This document shows positions 1 to 12,863 of a DNA stretch of 64,000 nt, one piece after another. The first letter of the stretch is position 1. The number at the start of each line of letters is the position of its first letter. The position numbers and the translations under genes are program-made. Below the pieces are notes generated by a model. It was not told where the DNA came from, did not search any database, and worked only from the letters and a program-made list of their open reading frames with translations. Source of the DNA: Helicoverpa zea (Eukaryota > Arthropoda > Insecta > Lepidoptera > Noctuidae); the NCBI RefSeq assembly GCF_022581195.2, contig NC_061452.1, forward strand, positions 937,501-1,001,500, written 5' to 3'.

Positions 1-180
1 TATGCGATGCATTTAACGCTCGATCAAACAAACATTCGATATTTTGAACACTCGATGTATTGACTGCGCGATGTATTGAATGTTCGATTTAATAACCATT
101 CGATATTATGAATGTTCGAGTATTTAGAATTTCGATTTATAGTGGTCGATCAATTGATATTCGATTATTTGTTATTCGAT
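1..180. repeat. Degenerate TTCGAT-rich repeat tract
   Basis: The words TTCGAT, CTCGAT and GTCGAT recur every 10-25 bases, separated by AT-rich spacers such as ATTTTGAACA and TATTGAATG. The spacing is irregular, so this is a decayed satellite-like tract rather than a clean microsatellite. It continues to the left edge. No coding potential is evident. It lies in the third intron, or beyond, of the S28 peptidase gene. Confidence 0.55.
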
Positions 181-345
181 TCGGCGTAGTACACCCGTTC
201 CCATTTGGGGTAGGCGCAATGTGTCTCCTGCTTCCATTCCTCCCTGTCACTCGTAAAAACTCATTCATGTCATCTTTCAGGCAATCCATCCATAGGTCTT
301 TCTCTTCTTCTCCACTTTTCTACATTCACATGTCTTGACAATTTA
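180..345 (-). mobile_element. LINE C-terminal remnant
   Basis: On the minus strand this reads as a decayed version of the tail found in many insect LINE reverse transcriptases: a stretch like MDCLKDDMNEF followed by a basic segment and a degraded cysteine-containing end. A related remnant lies on the plus strand at 18520-18700. The frame is broken in several places, so this is a fossil. It sits in the intron after the third visible exon of the S28 peptidase gene. Confidence 0.5.
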
Positions 346-454
346 CGTCTCACTGGACTGCTGGCCAGTAATAACTTTATGTAACTACCTAAGCTTCTCG
401 TCCGCTGTTTAAAGTCCAGTACATTATGCACAGCTTCTTCTTTCCAAAACTCAC

Positions 455-2870
455 CTCCAAAAGCGATGACCGGATTCCTCGGCTTGATGGTGTTGCCCTG
501 AAGCTCATTGAGTAGGACTGCATAGTCAGCCAGTGCCTGTGCAGATGAGAGGTAACCAATGTGTTCGTTATCCAGGGATTTGTTACCAAAGGGCATCGAC
601 TCGCCATAGTATCTGAAAGGTGAGATAGAATATGGTGGGAATAAGATCCTTTACTAGTATGATAAGAATGACATGCCATAAGTACCTCGCCAGGATCATA
701 GGGCCTTCAGACGTCTTTTCCAGATCCTAAAATCTTATGGTGCAAATGCAGATTCTTATTGGTACAGCCGTGATAAAATATCAACTAATGTCTTTAGCGC
801 CTTATGGGAATCATATTCTTCAAAATGTAAGATGATTTCGAAATTTGGAACTGCTCAAACGAACTTCTAAGTGATTTATTAAAGTCTCGCAAGCGTTTAT
901 ATAATGGCGTTCATTTGAGGAGTCATATGTACAGCACAGCAATAGGCTCATATGATGTTTGACGATAATGATGATGCAGTGCATACTGACCTATGTTCAG
1001 CAAACACGAGTTTGGCTCTGAACTCCTGCGCGATCTCCCACATAAAACCCGTGTGCTTGGCAAACACTTCTATTTGACCCTGAAACATAATCAAGAAAAA
1101 CATTATTATATTACGTTCTTATGACGGACTTTAATATCGGTGACATTTTTTTTAAAAAAAACCTCGAAATAACAATTTAAGTACATTCTTAAGCTATCGT
1201 ATTTAAGCCTATCGTAAAAAAAAACAGGATTCCAAAAGTAGGTGTAGCGTTACAAATTACTTAGAAAAAGACAAAATAGACAAATATTTTTTTTTACTGA
1301 TACCTACATATTTAACATAACATTACACTAAAAGGAATTTAAGTCGATATCTAAATTAATTGCAATTATGCACTCCGTAGCTTTATAGACAATTGCTTCT
1401 TAGTAAATAGTTACATACATACCAATGTCTATACATTGATAACAATTGTAACATTATATAGGTAACATAACTATTTAATGGTAGGTCTGCCTACCCATCG
1501 AACTTTACTTTTTATCCAGGTGCGGGAAGAAGTACCTACCCACGTAACGGCGCTGGAACCGCGGGGATTTCCCCGCAGCAGTTGTTAGTATTGGATATGA
1601 ACATCAACTGATTATTTTTTTAAAATTGTTATAGGTAGTTAAGCACTGACTTTTATCCACAATAAAAAACTAGAATAATTGTAAAAAACATAACACCAGC
1701 CACATTACAAACGGCAGTTGAAACCATCAAAGAACTACAGTTAACTAGTGGTAACACCGGGCATCGAACCCGAGACAAATCGCACATTGTTTACCATCAA
1801 CCATGTACCAACTTTTTATACGAGGTCAGAGGAATTCGCGAGCGTTCCATTTTACTAGAATATAAACATTATTAGATAACAAAGCGTAATATATTTATTA
1901 TTATTTACCACTCCAGATAAGACCAATTGAAGAGACAAATCTGTGATTGTATCGCAAGGCCTTTTATACATAAAGTCGATTAAAAAGTAAGTTGAAAACG
2001 GGCAATTTCACAAATTGAAAGTTTAGGACATAAAGTGGGTACCCATAATTAAAACGAATTCAGGTTAAATGTACTCAGAAAACTCAGTTACTTCTTATTG
2101 ATTTAGCCAGAGAACATTGTCAAGAAGGGAGATCAAATCTTTCGCATCGTTAAAACACATTTAACTTTACACCTAGCAGAAGTAATTGATCTATTATGAT
2201 GACAAACTCAATCTTAATACGGCTTTTGAACAAAATGACGTCAACCATATTCATATAAATGAACAAAGAAACTGGGGACTTTTTATTTTTATAAGTACCT
2301 ATTTATTTTTCATTGAAATGGAATGATAACCAACTGAATTATCCGTTTCTTCGAATTCATGCTTTAAGTGGTACTTAAGTACATCTAATTGCTAATTGGG
2401 ATCATCCTTGGTAAACAGCAACGTTAAGACTTTGCTAACTGGCTTAAGATATTTCGACCACAATGTAGGTGAACCTACCCACATCTATCGATAAAATCAT
2501 GGGCTACTACTAGATTAAATAGATATTATAAACGTAATACTACGCATAAGCATATTTGCTACATTTAGGTACACTAAATTGCGCCTAAAAGCTAAACACA
2601 GAATATGGAAAATTACGAAAAGAACAAACTAAAATTGATTTCCAAAACATGAAGGTAGCAAAAAAAGTTTATAACCTCATTGCCCGTATAGAAGAAGATG
2701 GGTCCATTGCCATCCCAGCTCTCTTCATTCACCAGGTACTTGATTTGAAAAGTCTCATTCCTCTGAAATCCATAATGGTCAAGGGGGACCCGGCACCATT
2801 TCGTTTCGTACTTATAATCTGCCGACACTGCGGTTAAAGTCACTGCGATATAGAGTATTATTTGTAACAT
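455..2870 (-). CDS. S28 serine carboxypeptidase/dipeptidyl peptidase (PRCP/DPP7-like), 5' part
   Basis: Three coding exons read on the minus strand: 2676-2870, 991-1079 and 455-612. All junctions have GT/AG borders and matching phases (0, 2, 1). Together they encode about 147 residues. The start MLQIILYIAVTLTAVSA is a typical signal peptide. It is followed by the family motifs FFYTGNEG (exon 1/2 junction), FMWEIAQEF, LVFAEHRYYGES (exon 2/3 junction), the helix SAQALADYA, and PVIAFGG at the end of exon 3. In the family this last motif runs into the catalytic GGSYGG serine motif, which must lie in the next exon, left of the window. The family consists of secreted or lysosomal enzymes that remove residues after proline. 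The visible part does not separate Pro-X carboxypeptidase (PRCP) from dipeptidyl peptidase 2 (DPP7). An N-glycosylation site NET is at residues 38-40. Usual family length is 450-500 residues, so about one third is present. Confidence 0.87.
1080..2675. other. Intron 1 of the S28 peptidase gene
   Basis: AT-rich intron with no convincing exon. At 1480-1580 there is a degraded repeat with the motif 'accgcggggatttccccgc', typical of the ends of moth transposon fragments. At 1750-1775 there is a tRNA B-box-like stretch on the minus strand (GGGTTCGATGCCCGG), probably a SINE remnant. Nothing else was recognised. Confidence 0.5.
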
Positions 2871-5488
2871 TTTGTATTAACATGCGTCCATACTGTTTGA
2901 ATACCGACGTGATAATGAGTGAATGAGTGATCTCGCTCGCTGGCCCGCGTTTACTCGCTTATGCAATGTTGTGTACAGTTGGGAACTAAACGTGCTACGA
3001 GGTCTTTTGTTTGGGCTTTTCATTATAGTCTTAATAATTGGGATTTGATGAGTTGTGTAGACAAACGATTGTTTCATGGCACATACATAAGTAATAACTT
3101 GTAATCTTAATTTTTAGCAGATTTGGTAGGCTACGTTATTTGCGGTTCTCGTCAAGTAAATTAATCGCTCTGAAGTTGGCTACTAGTGTCGTCATATTAC
3201 TGCACATGCGCGAGGATTCAAATAGCTGTTTTCATAAAGGCAATGTTATTTGACAAAAGCTTTAATATTATAGTATTTTTTTTTTATTATTGCTGGTGAT
3301 TGTACCAAATTCATTACATATGTTTAGCACGAGATAATGTTTAGCATATTCATCAGGTTTATTCTTTAGTTTAGTTACTATGCCGGATAAAATAATTCAT
3401 AGTTCAATAAACCAATAGTTAAATGATGACAATTTTTACCGGTCTTTCTTTATCGCATATATTATTGCTATAGAACATTTACCTCAAAAAGTTCAAGTTT
3501 CGCCGACATTTGAGTAGTTTATTTATAGCCTAAATTCATCAAATTGCTTCAATCACATAGCTTCCCATCAGGTGATGTTATGGTATTTAAACGCAAGACT
3601 TGCCTTATAAACAAAAACATTATATCCTTACCACTTTTGCATGCACAAGTGGCTGGTATCATCATTATCTGGGTTCATTTGACCCCAGTCTCGGTCGGCG
3701 GCGGATGTACATAACCTACTGTAACAGCATACCGTTGGGTGCAGCTGTACCTACATACATATATTTTGTATCTACAAGTGTATCACGTCTGTGTATACAG
3801 ATTGTAGTAATGTTAGTACGAATTTTAGAAGTTTTACGTAAAGTAGGTGAAAATTGATACGACTTCATATTTCTCCCTGAGACATGGAGAAGGTAAATAC
3901 CTAATGTTTTTTCTGGATGCAAAGATTTTGCCCTGGTGTGTGAAAAAACCCGCGGGAAAGAGCTGGTAAAATTAATTGCATTCATTAACAAAGTTAGGCG
4001 GATGTGTTTTGTTTGAACTGCTTTTATCGGGACGCGAGCTTATCTACGAGGAAAATACAAATTGTGGGTTTTACGAATATATAACTTTAATAAATACCTA
4101 AATAATTGTTAGTACCTACATTAGATTGGGTGTGTATTTATGAATGACATGATGATATTTAAATATATAAATAGGAAGGAGAAGAAAGCAGGTATTACAA
4201 TAAAAACACATCTATTAAGTAGTAAATAACAGTTTATTAAAGTAAAATAAAGTAAACAATTAATAACAAAATAAACCTAATTTTTTTTGGACTTTTAACA
4301 TAAAATTTCATTTACTACGTAAAAACTTTTTATTAATCTAATTAGCTTAAAAATGTTTTAAGTAAGTATATTTAGTAATATAATATAAAATATTTAGAAT
4401 ATGTATCTTAATGAGATCATTTTATTTTGAATTAATATTTTAATTATATTATCGATCAATTTGATCAAGAACCTCAATAAATAAGATAATAGTGATCAGT
4501 TTACTACAAAGTTATAGCAAAATGACTATTGAATAAAGATCAACAAATTGTAGAAAACAATATGGATATGATGCAGGATGGATATCTGGATGAAATGTTA
4601 TTTTTTATAAGGCGTGTTTATTCGTGAATAGTGAATGAATCAGACTAAATGCGTAAATAATTCTATCTGGTCGGCTTTCATGCCAAAACCGATTGGAAGT
4701 GGACCTAATTTTATTTTGGATAGGTACCTATATATTTTTACTTTTATTTACCAACTTCCAGACACATCTGGCCTTGAGTCTGTCGGCTCGGGCCACTGTG
4801 ACCGGTGACTCAGCCTGTGACGTCACCAGATCCGATGGCCATACAACATTATGATTCCTCCCTCGTATGACTATATAACTCCTTTGTGGAGATGTGTGCA
4901 TGTAAATACAATGATTATACAATGATTATAGTAAAGAGGAACTCGAAAAGGTCATTATCATGTATGTAAAGCGTAGGTTATCATCAGGTAAATAACTAAG
5001 TCGCTCGTATGATATTTCAGATTTTTGGCAAAGAAGACTCAGGGAAAATTAAAAGTTTATAAAATATATTGCTGTAGGTACTTTGTTAATATTAGAAAGT
5101 GGTGAAAAAGTGGTGGAAATAGACAGAATTCGTATCAATTTGAATATAGGAACTTGATCAGTCTATCTATGGAACGGCAGACACAGAGAAGTCGCTAGGC
5201 TAGGGTGAGTGACGAAAATGAAATTCATGTGCGTTGTGGAACAATTTGGCGAGATTTGACACATTTGAAAATGAAATTACCTACTACTACTAATCAACAT
5301 TTAATCTATTGGTAAACTTTAGTATTTTAAATCTAGATAGCACTTTCAAAACCTTCTCTAACCCAGTTCCTTAACTCACTATCACCACCATTATTGAATA
5401 TCACCCTACTATCCATCCTGCTTTCAAAGTCTTTGGTTGAAACGAGGGGTTGGTCTGTCTGGGGGATGGTCTACATCCACCAGTCCAA
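2871..5488. other. Intergenic region between the S28 peptidase and DAW1
   Basis: This holds the 5' flank of the peptidase gene (right of 2870) and the 3' flank of DAW1 (left of 5489). The first 200 bases upstream of the peptidase ATG are less AT-rich and contain 'tcactcactcattatcacg' on the minus strand, a possible initiator region. No further exon was recognised. A small block at 4770-4830 carries a perfect AP-1 site and a perfect CRE (reported as a finding). No clear AATAAA was seen for DAW1. Confidence 0.4.
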
Positions 5489-8400
5489 TCATCTCCAGAT
5501 CCTGCAGGTGTTGTCCTTGGAGGCCGTTATGATGGCGTCGCCCGCGTAGGAGAACGCGCATGAAAAGATCTCGCCTTGGTGGCCGGAAAGCACCTGGACG
5601 AATTTAAAGATATTATTTATATTGATAAAACTATTTTTGATTTGAAATGGACTCTGCATTATGTCTTCAAAAAACCCTGATACGAAATGCTGAAACTAAC
5701 TTAACCTTGGGAAGTGGTGAAAGGAGAGTTTTAGGGGGCTGTGCTTTTGTAATTTTTGACGTGAAGAAATGCTAATTTAATTATCTTGTTTTCAACAACG
5801 ATTTTGACTTTGCTCATATTTTGATTAGAGATATGACTCCTTTTTGACAACATAACAAACCAAGTGTGGGTTGGATTGAATAACAGAACGCGGCTAACTA
5901 ACACCTAGATTGACATAACTACTCCTACTCGAGGAAGTTAGAATTTGCAGGTGATGTAATGGATGCAATGGGTGCAAGCCGCATCCACACTACGGAGTGA
6001 TACTGATACCACTTATAACACTTACTGTTTAAATTGCATCCTGAAAGATTTTGCTTATTCATCTGAACAAAATAACTAGCCTAGATATCTTGTAATATTT
6101 TCTTATCTGTCTCCTAACCTTCTTTCTAAGACAGTTTATTTCGATCTTCGATCTTCTCTAAAATTATTACTATGTATGTGATTCTCATTTGCTTTTACCT
6201 GTATACAGTTGCCAGTGTTGGTGTTCCACACCCTGGAGCTCCTGTCAGCTGATGCGGTCAAAAGACACCCTCCCGCAGGACTGAAGCAAACCTGTGAACA
6301 GAAGGGAAGCAAATAAACTCGGCTACAAATGAAGGGTTTATTGAGACAATTTTCGGGAGGTCGTTAAATGTATAACTATTTCTTCCTCCTTTTATTTGAT
6401 AGATAAAAAAAATTCACATGCGTTTTATTATGTATCCTAGTAGTTACTTACTTCTTTTATTTCTATTTATGCACTGTAAAATAGCATTCTATGCTGATAA
6501 GTTGCTGTAAAAGCTGGTATTTCTTAGAATTAACAAATAACTTTATTGTTATCAATTAGGTACTGCATTTTCCAAATAACCAGTTTCTAATCTATCTAGA
6601 ATAGTTTAAAATACTAGTTTTTTGAGACGTAGGTAACTAAGACCAAGAAACCTAATGAAATTCGTGTGCAGAAGCTGAAAGATGGCGATGGGTGTTATAA
6701 TTATTACTTATAGGTATGCCGTCTTCAGAGTTTTATCAGATTTTAAAAAAGAACCTTAGTAAGAACGGTCCGTTTAGCCTTTCAAAATGTCATAAAGATA
6801 CAAACCTTAGAAACTTCCCCGCGATGTCCCTTCATGACGGCCAACTCCTTGAAGTCCGACTTGACATCATAGACCCTGGCTGAGCAGTCACTAGAAGCCG
6901 TCGCCATGCGCTGCCCCGCCCAGTCGAAGCAGATGTCCAGCACCTTGGATGGAACGCTCTGCCATTTAATGCACGTAGCCGAGACATCATTTGCCTAGCC
7001 TTTTCCTTATTTGGAGTATGATTTCAGTTAAACGGGGGCAGCTAAGTGAGCTGTGTGCTACATGGAGTGAATGCCTATCTGATCTCAACCCGGGCAACGC
7101 TATACCTACCCTTTGGTTTTGCTGTCGGAATTTTTTACACTCGTGTCCTGGAAATTACTCCACGCACTAGGAAAGATAGCCTTCCTCTACAAATGGGATA
7201 CCTAATTACCTATAACATTCAATTTCGCAAATCGAGACCAGAAGTTTTGGCAGTACCCATATCCAGTACAATATCCTTTTCTTAGTTATCAAACCCGAAG
7301 CAAACAATGACGTAATTTCTGAATAATGTCTTCTGTTTTGCACCCAACATTTCTGTCTTCCATAATCTACTTCATCTCACCTCATCAGTATGTCCAGACA
7401 CAGTGGCCAGACAGGAGCTCTGCCTCGCGTCCCACAGCTTGGCGCTGCCGTCCAGCGAGGACGAGCCCACCAGCGAGCTGTCCCAGTTAAACTGCACGTT
7501 CGAGATCTCACCGTCGTGCCCGCGGAGAACCGATACACGGCTACAAGTAATATAAGTTACAGAAAAGATTTTTTTTTTTTCATAAAATTTGATTAGAAAC
7601 ATGGAAAATAAAGAAGAAAATATTCTAAATGAGTTCAAGAGTTGGAGTCTTTTTGTTCAACACAAAATGCCGAGCAACGATAAGCTAGCGGGATCGTTGC
7701 TCTTATATTTTGAGTAGGCGCTTAGGAGTTAACTTGCTTACGAAAATGTGCTATTATGGCAACGTAGAACTGCTTCTTATGCGAGTTCCAGACTTCATAA
7801 ATAGAATCTAAGTATTAATTGCTAAATTAGACTTTTATTCATAAGTTGTATTCAAGTAAATAACTATCGATCGAAATAATTTCTAGTAGCTAACTAACCA
7901 GGATTGTTTAATAGGTTGTTTGTCAGTACTTACTCCTCAACTCTGGTATCCCACAGTGATATGGTGCCATCGAAGGAGCCAGTAATCAACCTCTGGCCCT
8001 CATTGGGGTCAAATTGCAGAGCGATCACTTCAGCCGTATGACCATTATAAGTGTGGATTTCACCTCCTGAGGCATAAAAAGTATAGAGGATTCATAGATT
8101 CAGCAATATTGGTTTTAAGACACCTTTTTGTTCCCAGAAGGTATTTTGAAACCAAAATCCAAAACGATGTAAAAAGCAAAAAGCGTCGCCTAGCGTCTAG
8201 CCACAGATTACCTTAATAGTTACTTCTTGATGAACTTTCATTGAAAACAGAAAAGCGAGAAATAGAAAAAGAAGGGGAGGCATCCCAAAAGTAGGACCAT
8301 ATTCCATTAGGCCCAAGTAATCGATAACATAGATGCCAGTTTTTTTAAGGACGTTTATGTTGTTAGTGAACCGGGGCCATGATTAATTTACGTGCATACC

Positions 8401-10055
8401 AGTGCGAGCATCAAACAGCTTGGCCGTATTATCCATAGAGGCCGTGGCAGCCAGGTCCCCTTTAGCGTTGAACTGGCACGCCACCACCTCACCGCGGTGT
8501 CCCCAGAGCGTGGCCAGACACTCCCCCGTCTCCGGATCCCAGATCCTCGCTGACTTGTCGAAGGATCCAGTCAGGACGCGATTACTAAGAAAAGAGTGTT
8601 AAACCAGTTGAATAAGCTTCGATATTTCGATAACGCTTTAATTATGCAGATTACAAATACATATTATGTTACAGCAAAAGCACGAAGTGTGGTTATAACC
8701 AGGTTTAACCGGCTACAGCTAGGAGTAATCGGCCATATGTGGCTAAACTTATCTTCGTTTTGGTAGCTTCTTTAGTGAAGGCTACACCTGGGGGCAGCCG
8801 CTCACCCGTGGCTGAAGTTAGATGTAACCTATTTGTCACCGGTTAGAATTTTTCGATCCACTTAAGCGTTTTGGATTTATTTTGAGACTCTTTAAATATA
8901 TCTTTCGCGACTGATTCTCTCTCACCTAATATTGAAGGAAAGACTCATCACATAACAATTTTCTTTAACATTACCATGCTGGGAAGTTAAATCCAACGGA
9001 GTACACGACATTCTGATGTCCTGAAAGCGTCTTCAACTCCGTGCCAGCTTCCACATCCCATACCTTGCAGGTTCTGTCATAACTTCCTGATAGGCATCTG
9101 TAATTACAAATGATATCAGCATATTTACTGCCAAAGGAGTACTATAATGTATGAGATATTCGCCTGTAATGTTGAGTTCCACGTGAAGGAACCAAGGTGT
9201 TCACATCGTCCGGAAGTGTCCTTATTAAGACATTCAATAACCCAAATCAGGTATCGACGAATTCGGCTCGGGGTCTTTACAATATAGTGGTAACGAAGAC
9301 CATTGGTTTAACCAAGTAGACTACCAGATTACATTAAATGATACCAGTTATTTTTTTTCCAAAATACAACTCTACATATTGACCACCTACCTGTTCCCAG
9401 TTTTATCAAACGCCACGTTAGTCAGAGGCAAGACATGGGTCATCAAAGTCTTGTAGATGTAAAACCTCTTGCCGGAGGGGCCTTCATGCTCAGTCCGCTT
9501 CTTCAAGATGTCCAGACATTGCTCCAGTTGGTCTCTAACCTCCTCGGTAATGAGGGCTTCTTTTTGGTATAAGCGTAGAGCTATTTCTTTGACGTCTGAT
9601 CTGTTAAGGCAAGATTTAATTGTTTTTGAGTCTTTAAAAATCGATTAAGCTGATTTTCGTATTGTTTATCCATACATAGCTCCGCCCCTAAGACGACCCA
9701 CTGACCGATTAATTGCTGTATATGTATGAAATAAACAAATAAGGTATGATGAAAAGATTGCTCTGAACAATTATGTTTTTTGAGTCTCGTGTCGAAATTT
9801 TAAAGCAAAATTCTTGGTCTGATGTTTATTTATGAATTTGACTAAAATAAATTATAAACAAACAAATTTATTGTGCGTGTATATATTAGATAGTGCAGCT
9901 TACGACAAACAAGTAATGAAGGTGCATCAAGGTTTAACTTACTCAGAGTTCAAATCCAATAAATCAATTTCTCTATTTTTCACGATCCCCTTCTGCAAAT
10001 ATTCCAACGTAATTCCAGGGGGGTGGTACCTCAAATGAAATTTCAGCAACTTCAT
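5489..10055 (-). CDS. Daw1: DAW1 (WDR69/ODA16), dynein assembly factor with WD repeats
   Basis: Nine coding exons on the minus strand with GT/AG borders and compatible phases: 9943-10055, 9391-9600, 8975-9097, 8400-8584, 7934-8066, 7381-7540, 6806-6943 (or to 6958), 6199-6291 and 5489-5593. They give about 419-424 residues, against 415 in human DAW1. The N terminus (MKLLKFHLRYHPPGITLEYL, then IDLLDL) matches the DAW1-specific head. After an alpha-helical linker come eight WD40 repeats from about residue 90 to the end, with GH...WD pairs such as GHQNVVYS, GHRGEVVA, GHTAEVIA and GHDGEISN. The protein ends KDNTCRIWR, the family's typical C terminus. DAW1 is a cytoplasmic and ciliary adaptor that loads outer-arm dyneins for transport into cilia; in an insect it should act in sperm flagella and sensory cilia. 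The start is chosen by homology and by the upstream X-box. No stops or frameshifts were seen, so the gene looks intact. Confidence 0.94.
7020..7130 (-). repeat. SINE-tail fragment in DAW1 intron
   Basis: The words 'gcctatctgatctcaacccgggcaacgc' broken into short blocks (for example ctatctga, tcaaccc, gggcaac) match the central body of the SINE family seen complete at 24561-24963. The copy is short and degraded and lies in the intron between the DAW1 exons 6806-6943 and 7381-7540. Confidence 0.45.
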
Positions 10056-10159
10056 GATGGACCAGCTAAGCCTTCGCTTGGAAAAACATATTTTAACTAT
10101 ACTACTTTAATCGGAGTAAAATTGTTTCAAAAAACTGACAGGATTTTATCAATAGTGCT

Positions 10160-10173
10160 GTTGCCATGGTAAC
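10160..10173 (-). promoter_or_regulatory. RFX X-box upstream of DAW1
   Basis: The 14-mer GTTGCCATGGTAAC matches the RFX transcription factor X-box consensus in both half sites (GTTRCC, a 2-base spacer, GGYAAC). It lies 105-118 bases upstream of the DAW1 start codon, the usual position for X-boxes of ciliary genes in nematodes and flies. RFX factors drive genes used only in ciliated cells, which fits the role of DAW1. The match and position are read directly from the sequence; regulatory activity is inferred. Confidence 0.7.
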
Positions 10174-12863
10174 GGGGATTTTGTTTTTATTGAAATAACA
10201 GCTTTGAGGTCACGGGGTCAAGGTAGGTTGGTTAAGGGGTGCATTTTAAATGTAATTTGGTTAAGTTGTAAGTGCATTAAGTTGTAGTGTGCTCTACGAA
10301 TTTTAGGGGAGAGAAGTGATTTTAGGGTTGATTCTCTTCATATTTTATTTGTGTTGTTTTTAAAAACAATAGTGTGTCGATCGAGTGCTTTGGTTATTAG
10401 GGTGAGTAATAGCCTGTTCTCCCAAAATAATATTTAGACACAAGAAGACAAAATTGGTTTATTTATCATTTAAACCTATAAGATTATTCTCATTCTCAAT
10501 AGAATTCTTAGTAAGTAGTTGCTTATTGAATGGCAAACGGTATGTAACGGAAAAATATTCTAGCGGAGTCATCGATATAGACTGACTAGTACCTAGTCAT
10601 GAGATAGTTGCAATTATATGAACTCTATTTGTAGATACACTAGAGCTACCTATTTTTAATCTGGGTTATTTATGTATATACTGTACTGTGTACATTGTAC
10701 AGGGCAGAGGCAGAGAAGAAAAAGGCTGATAATGAAGGTACATTAGACTCTGGTACATAAGACATCCTACTAATATTATAAACGCGAAAGTTTGTATGTA
10801 TGGATGTATGGATGTTTGTGACTCTTTCACGCAAAAACTACTGAATGGATTTTAATGAAACTTTACAATAATATAGCTTATACATCAGAATAACACATAG
10901 GCTACAATTTGTAAACATATTGTTCGAAATACTAAACCTGCGCAGACGAAGTCGCGGGCACCAGCTAGTACTACATAAGGATGGTTACATAGGACTTTGG
11001 TAAAAGTTCTCTTAACAAATATATTTTTCTTTTACCCTAATTTTGGTTAATACCTAACAGTGTAACAGTCCAATTAATATATAACATTATTATAAATCCG
11101 TTCATTTGCTCCACTTCCACGAAAAAAACTTAACCGATCATCATGAAACTTTGTACACATATTCTTGATGGTACTGGAATAAACATAGGTCACTTTTAAT
11201 CAACACACCACGCGGGCGAAGCCGCGGGCGGAAGCTAGTATACATATAATTACTACTATATTACCGAGGCGTTAACTGATGCATTGTCAGTTGTTTTTTG
11301 CGACACACAAGTGAACCGGCCAGGGTTGCCCAACCCCCGGTCATTTCAGCGGTTTCAGTGGCTTGGGAAACTCCCGTCCGGTTGGTAAACATCCCACTGT
11401 TGGCTAAATTATAATCTACCAGGAAGACATTTTGAAATAGAGCATGTAATTAGAGTTTACACGTGCCCGGAATCGATTGGGTGTGAAAGAATTACCTGTG
11501 ACTAAAATATATTTATTTAAATAGACCCTTGTTTTATATACTTGTTATGATATACATATTGTTTCATTATTTTTGTGAAGAGTAGCTAAGAGTAGCTACA
11601 TAGATGCATTCGCTATTCCTGACATACAGAACCTTTTTTATGGGGTATCATCAAATGACCCCGCTGTGGGTAAGCAGCGTAAGAATGTGCAAGCCTCTTG
11701 CTGACTAAAAACCCATGTAGCAGGGCCGCGGTAACGAACAATCCCCGCAGCTTCCAAAAACGGGGCCTTCAGTTTTAAAAAAAAAGTCATCCTACTCAAC
11801 AGAAAGGCAATCCACCTCACATTTAAAGCCATCTAAAAGGCCCACAATCTAAACACTATCTTCCACAATACACAAAACATCTCCAAAATGGTGCCTTCGT
11901 AAAGTAAGCAGCTGGTATATTAGCCGACACACGAACAAAGGCCAGGTGCCCTATATCCGAGCTACACAAAGATATGAGAGAGATGAATGGCTTTCATGTA
12001 GTGTCACATATTTGTCTGCTTCGGGATGAGCTTTTTAGAGCTTTTTAGCACAGGTTACGGTTTTGGAAGACTTTTACAAGTTATTTGTGACAGAATTTCT
12101 TTTCTTATAAACCTATAAATATTGTATTTGTGAAGTGTCACAAACAAACTCAAAGGTTAAGGTATTTACAGATGTTGATATAATAATGTTAAGGCACAGC
12201 TTGACGGCCTTTTTCAGGCGCTGCAAATGTGAGGGCTACATACGCGGATATACTTATTTTTTCGTAGGTAAGTAGTTTCAAATTGTTTAGTTTTAAAATG
12301 TTTTTATTTTCTTGAAGTAAAAGGTACTCAGATATACTTATTTAGAAAGTGAACACGTACAAGCAAATAAAGAGCAACTCAAACTAAAACAGGTTTTATT
12401 ACAATGAGTAATAACTAAAAAAAAAGCACTGACATTAACTACAGGCTTCTCATTTCTCAGGCTAGTTCATTGTCGAACAATTTCCGGTGCGCGAGCGCAG
12501 AAACAACCAGTTTTGTCCGACTCGGGAATAGAACCGGATCCACGCGATGAGAACTTGACGAACTGAGATCACTGCACTTTTATATTTTTATTGATGGCTG
12601 ATGTTTGATTAACGTTTCTCTAACATTCGAACAATCTACAGAGAAAAATATGCCATATCTACTTAGTAAAAATGGTTAGTTAAAAAATATATGTATATTA
12701 TAAAGTTTGTTTGTACTCCAAAGGTTCTGAAAGTCATTTCCAAAAATCAATTTGAATAATTATTTCACTGACAGACGTTTCCCTGTAACGCAGGTGAAAC
12801 CGCGGAAAACCAGCTAGTATTGCATAAATCAGCACTTTGACATGAGAACTTTTATTTACACTA
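10174..12863. other. Intergenic, repeat-rich, upstream of DAW1
   Basis: No coding region was recognised. Two dispersed repeat fragments end in the characteristic 'cgcgggc...agctagta' block: 10780-10975 (beginning near 'attataaacgcgaaag') and 11090-11245. The stretch 12660-12825 is another degraded member. A tRNA B-box-like remnant is at about 12525-12550 on the minus strand. The rest is AT-rich with no visible structure. Confidence 0.45.
10780..10975. repeat. Dispersed moth repeat fragment
   Basis: Starts 'attataaacgcgaaagttt', contains an imperfect TATGGATG repeat and the line 'actactgaatggattttaa', and ends 'gtcgcgggcaccagctagta'. The same end motif occurs at 11210-11240 and, reversed, at 50817-50850. 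The class was not determined; such fragments are common in moth genomes and are probably tails of non-LTR elements. Confidence 0.55.

Noticed and set aside
1745..1790. Possible tRNA gene (B-box-like GGGTTCGATGCCC)
   Set aside because: No A box at the proper distance and no cloverleaf; more likely a SINE remnant. The same applies to 12525-12550 and 13260-13275.
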